A stretch of DNA of 64,000 nt from Microbulbifer yueqingensis (GCF_900100355.1 NZ_FNFH01000007.1:100925-164924); one strand, 5' to 3'; shown: positions 20,513 to 30,800, counted from the first letter of the stretch. Made by a program: numbers and translations. The notes: generated by a model not told the origin, from the sequence alone.

Positions 20513-21780
20513 TGGAGACTGAAACGCGGGAATCGAACCTCATGAATCTCGATGGGCGGGACGGTGCAGGAAGGGTTAAGTCCATACCGTTATTGGATGC
20601 TGACTATCAGGCCGGTGAAAACCAGTATGACGAGCAGGATGAATCCACACTCATACACTCGACGCGAGTGGTATGGGTATTTTTTGTTTTGCTGGCAGCG
20701 CTGATCGGCTGGTCATATTTTGCCCAGGTCGACGAGGTTTCATCTGGCACCGGTAAGGTGGTGCCGACCTCGCGCGAGCAGGTCATACAGTCCCTCGAAG
20801 GAGGGATCCTGGCCGACCTGAAAGTCAGCGAGGGTGATATCGTGGAGCGAGGCCAGGTCCTCGCACAGCTGGATCCCACGAAGGTGCGTTCAAACGTTGA
20901 AGAGAGCATGGCCCGCTATCGGGCCGCAATTGCGCGTGTAGCCCGACTGACAGCCGAAGTTAATGACACCAAGCTGGTCTTCCCCGAAGAACTGGACGCC
21001 TATGGGGAACTGAAGGCGAAAGAGAGAAAGCTATTCAATACCCGGCAGAACAGCCTTGAAGAGTCCATGCGCGGCGTTCGCGATTCACTGGACCTCATCA
21101 ATAAAGAATTGTCTATCACTCGCTCGTTGGTCAGTTCTGGAGCTGCCAGCAATGTTGAAGTCCTGAGGTTAAGCAGGCAGAAATCCGAGCTCGAGCTGAA
21201 GATGCGCGAAATACGCTCTGAGTATATGGTAAGGGCTCGTGAGGAGCTTGCGACCGTAAGCGCCGAGGCGGAGGCCCTTTCTTCTGTGATAGAGGGGCGT
21301 TCTGATTCACTCACTCGACTCACATTGAGATCGCCGGTGCGGGGGATCGTAAAGGATATCGCGGTGACCACAATTGGTGGTGTGCTTCCACCAAATGGGC
21401 GCCTGATGGAGATCGTGCCACTGGATGACAAGCTTCTTATAGAAGCCCGGATCTCGCCTCGGGATATTGCCTTCATTCACCCCGGCCAATCAGCCAAGGT
21501 AAAAATTACGGCCTACGATTACTCCATTTATGGCGGGCTGGAGGGAAAGGTTACCACCATTTCCCCAGATACTATCCAGGATGAAATGAATCCGACCGAA
21601 TATTACTACCGTGTCTACATCCTGACCAAATCCGACGCCCTGGTTAATCAGAATGGTAATCGTTTTCCGATAGTTCCCGGCATGGTTGCTTCAGTGGATG
21701 TAAGAACCGGATCTAAAACAATATTTGACTACCTGCTGAAGCCAATAAATAAGGCAAGTGAAGCCTTGCGTGAAAGGTGA
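20512..21780 (+). CDS. HlyD-family membrane fusion protein
   Basis: 422-residue periplasmic adaptor of type I secretion. One membrane helix (about 53-70, VVWVFFVLLAALIGWSYFA) is followed by the biotinyl-lipoyl half EGGILADLKVSEGDIVERGQ, a long coiled coil (about 125-260) and the second half LRSPVRGIVKDIAVTTIGG with an HlyD C-terminal beta domain. It links the ABC transporter to the TolC-like channel. The ATG at 20512 shares a base with the stop of the ATPase gene; a GTG three bases earlier is also possible. Confidence 0.93.
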   Translation: METETRESNLMNLDGRDGAGRVKSIPLLDADYQAGENQYDEQDESTLIHSTRVVWVFFVLLAALIGWSYFAQVDEVSSGTGKVVPTSREQVIQSLEGGILADLKVSEGDIVERGQVLAQLDPTKVRSNVEESMARYRAAIARVARLTAEVNDTKLVFPEELDAYGELKAKERKLFNTRQNSLEESMRGVRDSLDLINKELSITRSLVSSGAASNVEVLRLSRQKSELELKMREIRSEYMVRAREELATVSAEAEALSSVIEGRSDSLTRLTLRSPVRGIVKDIAVTTIGGVLPPNGRLMEIVPLDDKLLIEARISPRDIAFIHPGQSAKVKITAYDYSIYGGLEGKVTTISPDTIQDEMNPTEYYYRVYILTKSDALVNQNGNRFPIVPGMVASVDVRTGSKTIFDYLLKPINKASEALRER

Positions 21781-21845
21781 AGGATAGAATCTTGAGGGGG
21801 TTAGTCTTTAGGGTGAGTGGTGTGCAAGGTTGTGTAAGGATGGAA

Positions 21846-22748
21846 ATGAAGTTTGCAATTCTCGCGGTAGTCTTTCTCCTCCTGATGTGGTTTGTCGTCA
21901 ATACATCATGGGGACAGACCAGGAAGGTGACTCTTACTGCGGAGGTAATTGTTGATAATAGGTCTGAGATCGACATCAAGGGATATACGCACCGCATTTC
22001 CGTACCACTCGGTGACCATATGCAGCAAAGATTGCTGGCTATCCGCTATGAATATCCGGAGAAACTGAAGCGCAGGCGCCATAAGCTCGATAACGGCGAG
22101 TATGTGGAGATCGAGTGGGATATCCCGGCCGGGGAAAAGTCCAGTCGTAAAGTTGAATTTGATCTTGAGCTCAACAAATATGATTTCCATCGAGACGCCG
22201 CGGTTAGCCAGTCTCTCCCCCCCGAGGAATACCTGAAACCGAGGAAATTTATCGAGTCAGATGCAGAGCCGATTCGAAAGCTTGCTGCCCATATCCGCCA
22301 GGCATTTGACTCAGACGAAGACAGGCTTCGCGCGGCCTACCTTACCCCGCAGCAACTCCTTGATTATGATGTCCAATCTACAAAGGGGGCGCTTTATGCA
22401 GTAACCGAGGGAACAGGAGACTGCACAGAATACGCTGCGCTCTTTGTTGCCCTCGCGAGAGCGATGGGTTACCCCGCCAGGACGACTTCGGAGTTCCTCC
22501 TTACCTCAAGAAAGGACTTCAGCCAGCCCAACCACCATGCTGCAGAAGTATATATTGGTGACCGATGGGTGCCAGTGGACCCCAATCTCGCCCTGGATCC
22601 TGGCTTCGGTTACGGCTTTGGTATCGGCGGCAGGGACAAAATTGTCCTCAACCGGGATTTTACCTGGGTGTGGTCCAACCTATGGCCCCGGGAGCTCAGG
22701 GGAAATAGGGACAAGGTCGAAGTTGATATTCGCTGGAGCGTCAGGTGA
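21846..22748 (+). CDS. Secreted transglutaminase-fold protein
   Basis: 300-residue protein with a signal peptide or membrane anchor (MKFAILAVVFLLLMWFVV), a beta-rich N-terminal domain (about 25-140) and a transglutaminase-like core (about 160-290). The full triad is visible: Cys in GTGDCTEYAALF, His in QPNHHAAEVYIGDRW and Asp in VPVDPN. Proteins of this fold can be proteases, amidases or crosslinking enzymes. I chose the ATG at 21846 because AAGGA lies five bases upstream and the signal peptide begins there; a GTG at 21777 overlapping the HlyD-like stop is an alternative. Within the operon it could trim or crosslink the exported Asp-Ala protein (inference). Confidence 0.85.
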   Translation: MKFAILAVVFLLLMWFVVNTSWGQTRKVTLTAEVIVDNRSEIDIKGYTHRISVPLGDHMQQRLLAIRYEYPEKLKRRRHKLDNGEYVEIEWDIPAGEKSSRKVEFDLELNKYDFHRDAAVSQSLPPEEYLKPRKFIESDAEPIRKLAAHIRQAFDSDEDRLRAAYLTPQQLLDYDVQSTKGALYAVTEGTGDCTEYAALFVALARAMGYPARTTSEFLLTSRKDFSQPNHHAAEVYIGDRWVPVDPNLALDPGFGYGFGIGGRDKIVLNRDFTWVWSNLWPRELRGNRDKVEVDIRWSVR

Positions 22749-22766
22749 TCTACCGAGGATAGACAG

Positions 22767-24749
22767 ATGATGGAACACATTCCTGTCGGTGCGGACAAGC
22801 TATTTGCGGTCGAAAACGACTTTTCGCACTCGCCCCTGGTTGACAGGGAAGGAGATATAGCGACTGCGCTGATCAGTGCTGAAGCCCAGCAGCAAGAGCT
22901 GGAAGTAAAGCGCTACAAGAAACTGGTATTTGAAGTTCTTAACAAACACCGAAGGGTAACTTTCTTACAGAACAGCCCCGAGAATTCAGCTGTATACAGC
23001 TACTGCGCAAAGCAGAAGCATATCGCCAAGGAAATTATGGCGAGGAAGGGCGTGGCTGTACCTGAGGGCGGTGTATTCACTGATATTGAAACAGCCTGGG
23101 AGTATGTTGAGGCACTCAATTCTGCGGTTGTGATAAAGCCAGTAGACCGGGCGTATGGTACGGGTGTTACTACAGACGTGAGAGGTAGGGAGCATTTCGA
23201 GTCAGCCTGGGACTACGCAAGCGGATACAGCAAAGAGGTCCTTGTCGAGCGCTTCATACCCGGCTATGACTTGAGGGTAATCGTTGTCGGAGAAAAGGCC
23301 GTGGCGGCCTGTGCACGGATTCCCGCAAACGTCGTTGGAGATGGTCAGAGCACCATACAGGAACTGGTAGAGCAAAAAAACCTGCAACGCGAGAGAAACC
23401 CCTCTCTCCAGACCGACATGATCAAGAGGTTCGACTTGTTGGAGAAAAGTGGTCGCCTCTTAACGGATGTCCCGGCCGCAGGGGAGCATATACAGCTCAC
23501 GAGTGTGGCCAATGTGTCAGCCGGTGGCGACGCGGTGCAGCTCATCGACCTGGTCCCCGCTAAAGTCCTGGAAATTGCAGAAAGGGCTGCATCCTGCTTC
23601 CCGGGACTGGCGCAGGTGGGCGTTGACCTGATGGTCAACGACCGGGGACCGGAAGTGGAGGCCAGAGTAATTGAAATCAACTCGAACCCCGGCATTTCGG
23701 ATGCAGTCTTTCCCAGCTACGGTCGCCCAGTAAACGTTCCGGAAGAACTGCTCAGGTTCGTATTCAACCGTGCCGAGCCGGAAACTCGCGATGACAGTGG
23801 CGACCGGTTGGTCCCGGCTGATCCCTATGCGTTCGCGCCACGGGTTCGTGCTCCCAGCCGAGAAGAGAGCGAGCAGGCCGGGTATATCACCCAGGCTGCA
23901 TATACGGCAAATCTTTCAGTTGAACACATATCGCCGTACATATACCGCGTGGGAAGTGGCGATGAATCGGTAATGTTTTATCAGGGGATGCCCGATCGTA
24001 CCAATGTTATATCCCGGAAGGTCAGCCGGGACCGTAAGTGGTTGCATGAACTACTTGCGCAGGCTGGGCTTTATGACCCGGCGGTGACAGATGGCCCTAC
24101 CGAGCTCTGTCAGTACCGCTTGATCGTTATCGATGGACGTGTGGTGGCCGGTATCGATGGCGGCCTTTACACGGGAGGAAAGGGCGGTGTCAGTCGTTAC
24201 CTGGAGCAGCGCCGCGACATTACTGAATCCATCCATCCGGAATTTGTGGGCGCGGCGATTCGTGCCGTAGGAGCCGCCTTCAAACCATATTTTGCCGGCG
24301 TCGACATACTTGCCGAGGATATAGAATCTGCGCCCGGGCAGCAGTCCTGGCAGGTGTCTGATGTCATGTGTAACCCGAATCTCTCGATACACCATTTCCC
24401 CACAGAGGGCGTGGGTAGAGATATTGCAAGCGCTCTGCTGAGGTCGCTCTTCCCCAACGCAGACCGGGGAGGCACTCCTGTTCGCTGTATTTATGCAATC
24501 GTAAGCGGGAGGGTTCAGGGAGTGGGTTACCGGGACTGGATACAGTGCCTGGCGGTTCGTCACGGAGTATCGGGCTGGGTCCGCAATCTGCCTCATGGGG
24601 ATGTTGAAATTTTCCTGGAGGGCCACGTAAAGGCAATCGACGAACTACTGGCGCTTGCAGAGCAGGGGCCACCGCGGGCCAGGGTGGCTGCGGTGACAGC
24701 AAGGGACTGTCCGCTAACTGAACAACGGGCATTCCTGGTCTACCGCTGA
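22767..24749 (+). CDS. ATP-grasp ligase fused to acylphosphatase (copy 1)
   Basis: 660-residue cytoplasmic protein. Residues about 75-335 are an ATP-grasp domain like those of cyanophycin synthetase and GshF (VVIKPVDRAYGTGVTT near 121, ARIPANVVGDGQSTIQELV near 183, and the metal-binding VIEINSNPGISDAVFPSYGR near 301-320). A second, weaker ATP-grasp-like half follows (about 370-570, DILAEDIESA, CNPNLSIHHFP). Residues about 570-660 are an acylphosphatase with the active-site motif SGRVQGVGYRDW (Arg589) and the Asn in GWVRNLPHG. ATP-grasp ligases activate a carboxylate as an acyl phosphate, so an attached acylphosphatase suggests editing or release of that intermediate. The substrate is unknown; Asp side chains of the repeat protein are the attractive candidate. 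Two ATGs adjoin at 22767. Confidence 0.85.
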   Translation: MMEHIPVGADKLFAVENDFSHSPLVDREGDIATALISAEAQQQELEVKRYKKLVFEVLNKHRRVTFLQNSPENSAVYSYCAKQKHIAKEIMARKGVAVPEGGVFTDIETAWEYVEALNSAVVIKPVDRAYGTGVTTDVRGREHFESAWDYASGYSKEVLVERFIPGYDLRVIVVGEKAVAACARIPANVVGDGQSTIQELVEQKNLQRERNPSLQTDMIKRFDLLEKSGRLLTDVPAAGEHIQLTSVANVSAGGDAVQLIDLVPAKVLEIAERAASCFPGLAQVGVDLMVNDRGPEVEARVIEINSNPGISDAVFPSYGRPVNVPEELLRFVFNRAEPETRDDSGDRLVPADPYAFAPRVRAPSREESEQAGYITQAAYTANLSVEHISPYIYRVGSGDESVMFYQGMPDRTNVISRKVSRDRKWLHELLAQAGLYDPAVTDGPTELCQYRLIVIDGRVVAGIDGGLYTGGKGGVSRYLEQRRDITESIHPEFVGAAIRAVGAAFKPYFAGVDILAEDIESAPGQQSWQVSDVMCNPNLSIHHFPTEGVGRDIASALLRSLFPNADRGGTPVRCIYAIVSGRVQGVGYRDWIQCLAVRHGVSGWVRNLPHGDVEIFLEGHVKAIDELLALAEQGPPRARVAAVTARDCPLTEQRAFLVYR

Positions 24750-25093
24750 TGCTCCACAAAGGGCGCCGGAGCAGGGGTGTCCTGGTGGTCCCGGACAAGC
24801 CTCACAGCAAGAGCCTGAATAACTGCAACTGGCGGTCACAGGGGCCCGGTAATATTACCAGCTAGCGATCCAGGGTCGTATTCAGTTTCCCACCATGATT
24901 CGACATTCACTCAGTGGGAGTAAAACTAAGGGCGGTAGATAGTCAGCACTTTCTGCTTCTTGGGGCAGCGTTACTCCTCAACAGAAGCTTTACTGGGAAA
25001 GACGGAACGCTCATTTAGGCAATGCGGGCTGGAGGCCAAGATTTTCATGATTGTCGGCGACAAAGCTCCGGGGCCAATCTCTGGAGGAGTTAG
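24750..25093. other. Gap between the two ATP-grasp genes
   Basis: 344 bases. A 38-codon frame (24749-24865) starts at an ATG overlapping the preceding stop (TGATG) and encodes a basic peptide, but nothing supports it as a gene. The remainder holds no RNA gene or terminator I can recognise. A strong ribosome binding site (GGAGGAG at 25081-25087) precedes the next ATG, so this stretch may hold an internal promoter. Confidence 0.5.
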
Positions 25094-27073
25094 ATGCTTG
25101 TAAAAATGCCGGCTGCCGCGGACCGGTTGTTCGAAGTGGAGAACGATTTTTCGGACTCTCCCGCGCACCACAGGAAGTCCAATATTGCCGTCTCACTGAT
25201 CTGCTCTGAGGCCGAACGCCTGGGGCTTCAAGTAAAGGTATATAAGGGCCTTGTTTTCGAAGTCCTTAAAGATGAAAGGCGAGTTGGCTTCCTGCAGAAC
25301 AGCCCGGATAATTCTGCGGTATACAGCTATTGTGCCAAGAAAAAGGATCTCGCCAAGCTGATTTTGCAACAGGGTGGAGTCCCTGTTCCCGAAGGCGCCA
25401 TCTTTTCTGATCGACAGGGTGCACGCGATTATTTTGAATCCTGTGGCTGGCCAGTGGTGCTTAAACCAACCGACCGTTCTCACGGGACGGGTGTGACTAC
25501 CGGCGTAGAGACACACGAACACTTCGACCATGCCTGGGAAGAAGCAATAAAATTCGATAATAAAGTCATCGTGGAACGTTTCCTCTGTGGTTACGACCTC
25601 CGTGTGATCGTCATAGGTGGCCGGGCTGTATCAGCCTACGCCCGCTTGCCTGCCAGTGTGGTAGGCGACGGGAAGCAGACGATTTTCGAACTTGTTGAGC
25701 AGAAAAACAGGCAGCGTCTGCGCAATCCCTCTGCTCGGCTTTCCCCTATCAGGCGATTCGACTTCTTGCTTAGAACCGGTCGATCATTGGATGAAGTTCC
25801 CGGTCGGGGAGAATATGTCCAGCTCGCCAGTGTGGCGAACGTTTCTGCCGGCGGGGATGCCGTACAGGTTATCGATCATATTGATGCAGGGGTACTGGAG
25901 ACAGCGCTGAAGGCCGCCAGGTGCTTTCCGGGATTGGCGCAGGTGGGTGTTGACCTGATAGTCCATGAACAGGATTCCTGTGTGAGTGCACAGGTGATCG
26001 AAATAAATGCAAATCCCACCATCTCGAGCTCCGTTTTCCCGAGCTACGGCAGGCCCGTCAATGTTCCTCGAGCCCTGTTGGAGTTTGTCTTTGATGAATC
26101 TCGGGCGCAGCCGGAAAAGCGAAGTCCGGTGCTTGCCCCGGCCAGGCCGTATGTGCTGGGCGTCGGATCGAGGAGATTTCCCCGGGATGTCCACAGCCAG
26201 CAGGAACTACTGTTCCAGGCGGCCTACAAGCAGAACCTTGAAATTGATGAGGTCGATGGCCAGGTCTTTTCCGTGGTCGGGCAGAATCACAGTGTCATGT
26301 TCTACAAGGGGATGCCGGAACGAACCAATGTTGTTTCCCTGAAGATCAGTCGTGACCGCGAGCTGGTGGCAAGGGTTCTACAGGAAGCGGGTCTGCGGGG
26401 TAGCGGTGAGCCCGGGCAGCTGACAGGGCTTTACCAGTACAGGACGCTGGTGATCCATGGCCGCGTTGTCGCTTGCTTGTATGGCGGCGCACACAGTGGG
26501 AATGTGGACGAGCGCTGCCATTACGACAAGGTACGGCACGATGTTACCGACATGGTGCATCCGGCATTCGTGAAATTGGCCTGTCGCTCGGTAGAGTCGG
26601 TGTTCAATCCTTACCTGGCCGGGGTTGATATCCTGGCTGCCGACATATCGGTCTCGCCCGAACGGCAACGCTGGCTGGTAATAGACATCTACTGTAATCC
26701 CAGTCTCGAGCTGCACCATTTTCCCGGTCAGGGGGTGGGGCGCGACGTGGCGGGATCACTGATCAGGTCGTTGTTTCCCCAAGTCGTGAGCGGGGAGTGC
26801 AAGCCCCGTTGTGTCCATGCGCTGATATCCGGCGAGCTTCAGGGCGTTGGATACCTGAACTGGGTACAGCGTCAGGCGATCTGTTACGGTCTCGGCGGCT
26901 GGGTCCGCAATCTAGATGATGGCCGGGTGGAGATGTTACTCGAGGGGCCACCCCGGGCAGTCGACGCCATGCTGGTACGGGCGCGGACCGGCCATTCCCG
27001 GGCACAGGTATCCCGCATCTCTGTCCGCGATCAGCCGGGGACGAATCATTATGGATTTGGCATTAAGAACTAA
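25094..27073 (+). CDS. ATP-grasp ligase fused to acylphosphatase (copy 2)
   Basis: 659-residue paralogue of the preceding ligase with the same domain order: N-terminal region, ATP-grasp (about 75-335; VVLKPTDRSHGTGVTTG, ARLPASVVGDGKQTIFELV, VIEINANPTISSSVFPSYGR), a second weaker half, and a C-terminal acylphosphatase. In the acylphosphatase loop the catalytic Arg is replaced by Leu588 (QGVGYLNW, against GVGYRDW in copy 1), while the Asn of GWVRNLDDG is kept, so this domain is probably not catalytic. The ligase motifs are intact. GGAGGAG sits five to six bases before the ATG. The pair arose by duplication and may handle two substrates or form a heteromer. Confidence 0.85.
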   Translation: MLVKMPAAADRLFEVENDFSDSPAHHRKSNIAVSLICSEAERLGLQVKVYKGLVFEVLKDERRVGFLQNSPDNSAVYSYCAKKKDLAKLILQQGGVPVPEGAIFSDRQGARDYFESCGWPVVLKPTDRSHGTGVTTGVETHEHFDHAWEEAIKFDNKVIVERFLCGYDLRVIVIGGRAVSAYARLPASVVGDGKQTIFELVEQKNRQRLRNPSARLSPIRRFDFLLRTGRSLDEVPGRGEYVQLASVANVSAGGDAVQVIDHIDAGVLETALKAARCFPGLAQVGVDLIVHEQDSCVSAQVIEINANPTISSSVFPSYGRPVNVPRALLEFVFDESRAQPEKRSPVLAPARPYVLGVGSRRFPRDVHSQQELLFQAAYKQNLEIDEVDGQVFSVVGQNHSVMFYKGMPERTNVVSLKISRDRELVARVLQEAGLRGSGEPGQLTGLYQYRTLVIHGRVVACLYGGAHSGNVDERCHYDKVRHDVTDMVHPAFVKLACRSVESVFNPYLAGVDILAADISVSPERQRWLVIDIYCNPSLELHHFPGQGVGRDVAGSLIRSLFPQVVSGECKPRCVHALISGELQGVGYLNWVQRQAICYGLGGWVRNLDDGRVEMLLEGPPRAVDAMLVRARTGHSRAQVSRISVRDQPGTNHYGFGIKN

Positions 27074-27105
27074 GGGTAAGAGAGGGGGCGACCCCGGCAC
27101 AGGTC

Positions 27106-27780
27106 ATGGATACGATCAAATATGCATTCGCCACGCCGATTCTGGTCAAGGACTGGAGTGACTCGGAGTTACTAAATGCCAGGTTAGCGGAAATCATACT
27201 GGACAGGGAAAATGTCGCCCCGCGCTTCCAGCGCTCGAACATAGGTAGCTGGGACTCCGAAAAGGACCTACTTGAATGGCCTTTCGAAGAGATTGGTGTT
27301 CTCAGAAAGCGTATTGTTTCTTGTGTAAAGGAATTGACCCTGGCAGTTACCAAGGGAAAATATGACCCGCGTCCTGAGAGTATGCTAGCGCATGCCTGGG
27401 CTAACGTATCCCGCGCCGACAGCTACCGCAAGATCCATAACCACGAATCCTGTACCTGGTCGGGAGTGTACTATGTCAAATCGCAGCTGGTGAAAGAGCG
27501 GAGCAAGAACAGCGGGAACATCGAATTCCTGGATCCACGTATGCTATGTATTTCCACTGAGCTGCCGAACAGCAGTTTCGGTGGCCGGAGCCGGCTGACC
27601 CCGCAGGCGGGGCGAATGGTGTTGTTCCCGAACTGGCTTTATCACTACGTAAATCCGGTTGAGGACAATTCCCTCAGGATCTGCATCGCCTTCAACGTCA
27701 AGCTGGAGCCACTATCTTCCAAACGGCGTCTGGAAGGCATGCGGGCACTGGTGTCGACCGTGTCGCGGGAACAGGCCTGA
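27106..27780 (+). CDS. 2OG-Fe(II) oxygenase (PF13759-type)
   Basis: 224-residue protein resembling the 2OG-FeII_Oxy_5 group. Characteristic elements are KIHNHESCTWSGVYYV (His111/His113), NIEFLDPR (Asp143), GRMVLFPNWLYHYVNP (His180, the distal iron ligand) and Arg191 in SLRICIAFN, which would bind 2-oxoglutarate. Such enzymes hydroxylate amino acids, peptides or proteins. It is the last gene of the series, 32 bases after ATP-grasp copy 2, and converges on the giant gene. Beta-hydroxylation of Asp in the repeat protein is a possible role (inference). Confidence 0.85.
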   Translation: MDTIKYAFATPILVKDWSDSELLNARLAEIILDRENVAPRFQRSNIGSWDSEKDLLEWPFEEIGVLRKRIVSCVKELTLAVTKGKYDPRPESMLAHAWANVSRADSYRKIHNHESCTWSGVYYVKSQLVKERSKNSGNIEFLDPRMLCISTELPNSSFGGRSRLTPQAGRMVLFPNWLYHYVNPVEDNSLRICIAFNVKLEPLSSKRRLEGMRALVSTVSREQA

Positions 27781-27815
27781 CAGCGAGCGCTGTTCCCCCG
27801 GCCGATCGGGCCGCG

Positions 27816-30800
27816 TCAGGCAGGGCTGGCGCTTGTCGTGGACTCCTCGGCGAGCAGACCCGCCACAGCGCCGAAATCTGAATCCCGCCGCGATCCCTTT
27901 AGCAGCAGCAGATCTCCCGGTTGCACGTACTCCACGAGGTGTTGGGACAGCTCCCTGGCGGTCGAGAAGTGAGGGCCAAGGAGGGACTCCGGCAGCACGC
28001 CGCGCAGGTGCTTCATCTCGTCGCCGTGGGTAATGACTCTGTCGGCACCACTGGCTGCCAGGGGGCCGGCGAGGCTTTCATGCAGCTCGCGGGCCTTGTC
28101 CCCCAGGTGGACAATTCTCCCAAGCACCGCAATCTTCCGTCCGTTGCCCTCGGCCCTTGACTGGGCGAGTACCGAGAAAGCGTTCAGCATCGAGCTGACA
28201 GTGGCATTCCAGCTGTCGTCGATGAGGCTTACCGTCTTGCCAGCCAGTGTCAGGCGGGACCGGCTGAGGTGGGCATCGTCCAGCTCGATGCTGGCGAGAG
28301 TCTCGGCCGCGGCCTGCAGCTCGCGGCCCATTGCGTAGAGGACGCACAGGGAGGCTACCGCATTCATGACCATGCCCTGGCTGGGAGCTGGAACCCTGAA
28401 TCTTATGGTCTGGGAATCTGCCTCAAGGGTTACCCAGCTTCCGTCATCATCACCCTGAATGTCACGGATCCTTACCTCGGCTTCTGTGCTGGGGCCGAAT
28501 ACAATCACACGCCGCGCATGTTTTTCGGCCTCGTATTTCAGGTATTGGAAATGCTTCAGGTGATCGCCGATGATTGCAATTGCGGGTCCGGTCAGCCCGT
28601 CGAAAATTCTGGATTTCCAGCGCGCGGTGTCACGGGTGGACCTTACATGGCTGCGCGATTGTGAAATGCCGATTTCCGTGATCAGGGCGATGGTGGGCCG
28701 GATCAAACGTGTGATCGGCCCGCGCTTCATCCACAGCGCACTCTGCGCAACCTCGATCACGGCGGCTTCGTCGTCCGGCGAGAGGCTGGCCAACATGGAC
28801 GGCGCACCCACCCGGGAGTTGTAGTTGCCGAGGCTGGTCAGTACCTTTTCCCTGCCGCCGAGTAAATGCCCGATCATTTTCAGGGTAGTGGATTTACCGG
28901 CTGTGCCGGTTATGGCGATAACATCCTTGTCGTATCGCGCCCGTGCGGCAAGCCCGAGTTCGATAATGGCCCGGATCGGGTCGTCCACCAGTAGCAGTGG
29001 CAGGTCCGGGGGGAGGCCCGGCACCGGCCTGGCCACAATTGCCCCGGCGATGCGGCGAGCCAGTTGCAGCAGCCGGTCGTGCATGTCCCAGAGTTTCGGC
29101 GAGGATGAGCTCTGTTCATGGTAAGCCCGGTCCAGGCTGGTGTGGGCGACAAACAACGCCGGTCCCGGTGATTGTTCGACAAAGCTGATTCCGGAGAGCA
29201 CGCTCCTGACGGCCCAGCCCGCCGGGGGCGGGACCAGCCAGCGTCCTCCCGTGATCACCTCCAGCTGTTCAGCATCCCATGTCAGCCCGTGGTCGTGGTT
29301 GAGGAGTGAAGGGGGGTACTGGGTCCGATAGATGGGCGCCTTTCCAGTAGGTGGGGAGGCCTTGCCGAGGTCCAGGTGCACCCTTGAGTCGTCCAGCGCG
29401 ACCTGCTCCGAACGGTGCCCCGCCGAGACCAGGCCCACCTGCAGCTGCAGGTCGACATTTTCGAGGGAGTTCGAATGCGGCGGCCTCAGCCCATAGAAAT
29501 CTCGGTATATAACCCCTTTTTCCCAGCGGCTGGTGGGGAGTTGCCAGTCACATGGGTCGTGGTCCATGGATTTGCCCCACTCGGGCATGGTGGTCTCCTC
29601 TATCGGGACTGCACGGAAATCCAGCCGGTAATCGGTGTCCATCTCCGCTTCGCAGGCCCAGAATGATTCGACCCAGAGCATCTGGCGATACTTGATCTCG
29701 CGCGGCCACAGCCGAATGCCGACCAGGAGCAGGGGCCCGATACGGACGGGGTCGATGCGGGCATCCTCCGGCACCACCGGGACCTGCCACTCGGGCCGCC
29801 TGATCGTCCCAGCGGCGTGAAGCGGTGCCAGCCGATAGGCAGTCGGGGCTGCCGGCGGGAGCCCGCTCGGCGTCGCTCTCTCCGGTGGCGACAATGCCAG
29901 TGTGGCGGTGCCGTCCTCGGTCAGGGAATAAGCGGTGCCGAGAGCCGCGGATAGCGCGGCGTAGCGACGGCTCGCATCGATAGCCTTGCGCTCTTTCAGC
30001 TGCCGGCTGAAGCCGAAACCGCAACCCGCAGGCACGAAGGTCAGGCGCTCCACACCGCGTTCGCTCAGTGCCAGGCGGAACACACCGCTGTCGGCCAGGG
30101 TATTGCGGACCGAATCGAACAGCAGGTCCCCGGCGTCGTGGATAATCGGGCGCTCCCGGTAAATCTCCGTTCCCTGCAGGACGTGTGCACTGGTGCCAAG
30201 GACTGCGTCCGCACCAGCGTCAATAATCGCGTGACCGGTGGCAATTTCCTGCTGGCCCGGAGCTTCTTCCCGGTTGGGCCCCCAGTGAACGGCTACCATC
30301 ACCACCTGTGCGAGCTGGCGTGCGGCGCGGATGCGCGGCTCCAATAGGTTGGTCCAGGCTTCCGGTTGCTCCAGGGGGAGGAAGGCACTTCCCGCCCTGT
30401 GAGCCGTGGCCGCGAATTCCTTTTGCGTGGCATCGATCGAGAAAATCGCCACATTGAGCTCGCCTGCCGGGCGGATTACCGGTGTGAGAGCCTGCTCCAG
30501 GCTGGCGCCCGAGCCTGTGTGGCCGATACCGACCCGGTCCAGCCACCCGCACTGCTCCAGCAGCGCATCGGTACCGTAGTCGCCGCTGTGGTTGTTGGCG
30601 GTGGTGACGACATCAACCCGGGCGTCCACGAGCAGGCGCAGCATGCCGGGCCTGGCGCGGTAGTAATACGGCGAAAGCTCACCCTTGTCAGCTCCCTGTT
30701 CGCCGCAGGTGGCCACCACGCATTCCAGGTTGACCGCAGTGAGGTCCGCACTACTGAGCGCGGGTATCTTCCCGAGTACCTCGGCCGTGCCGAGCTCGGC

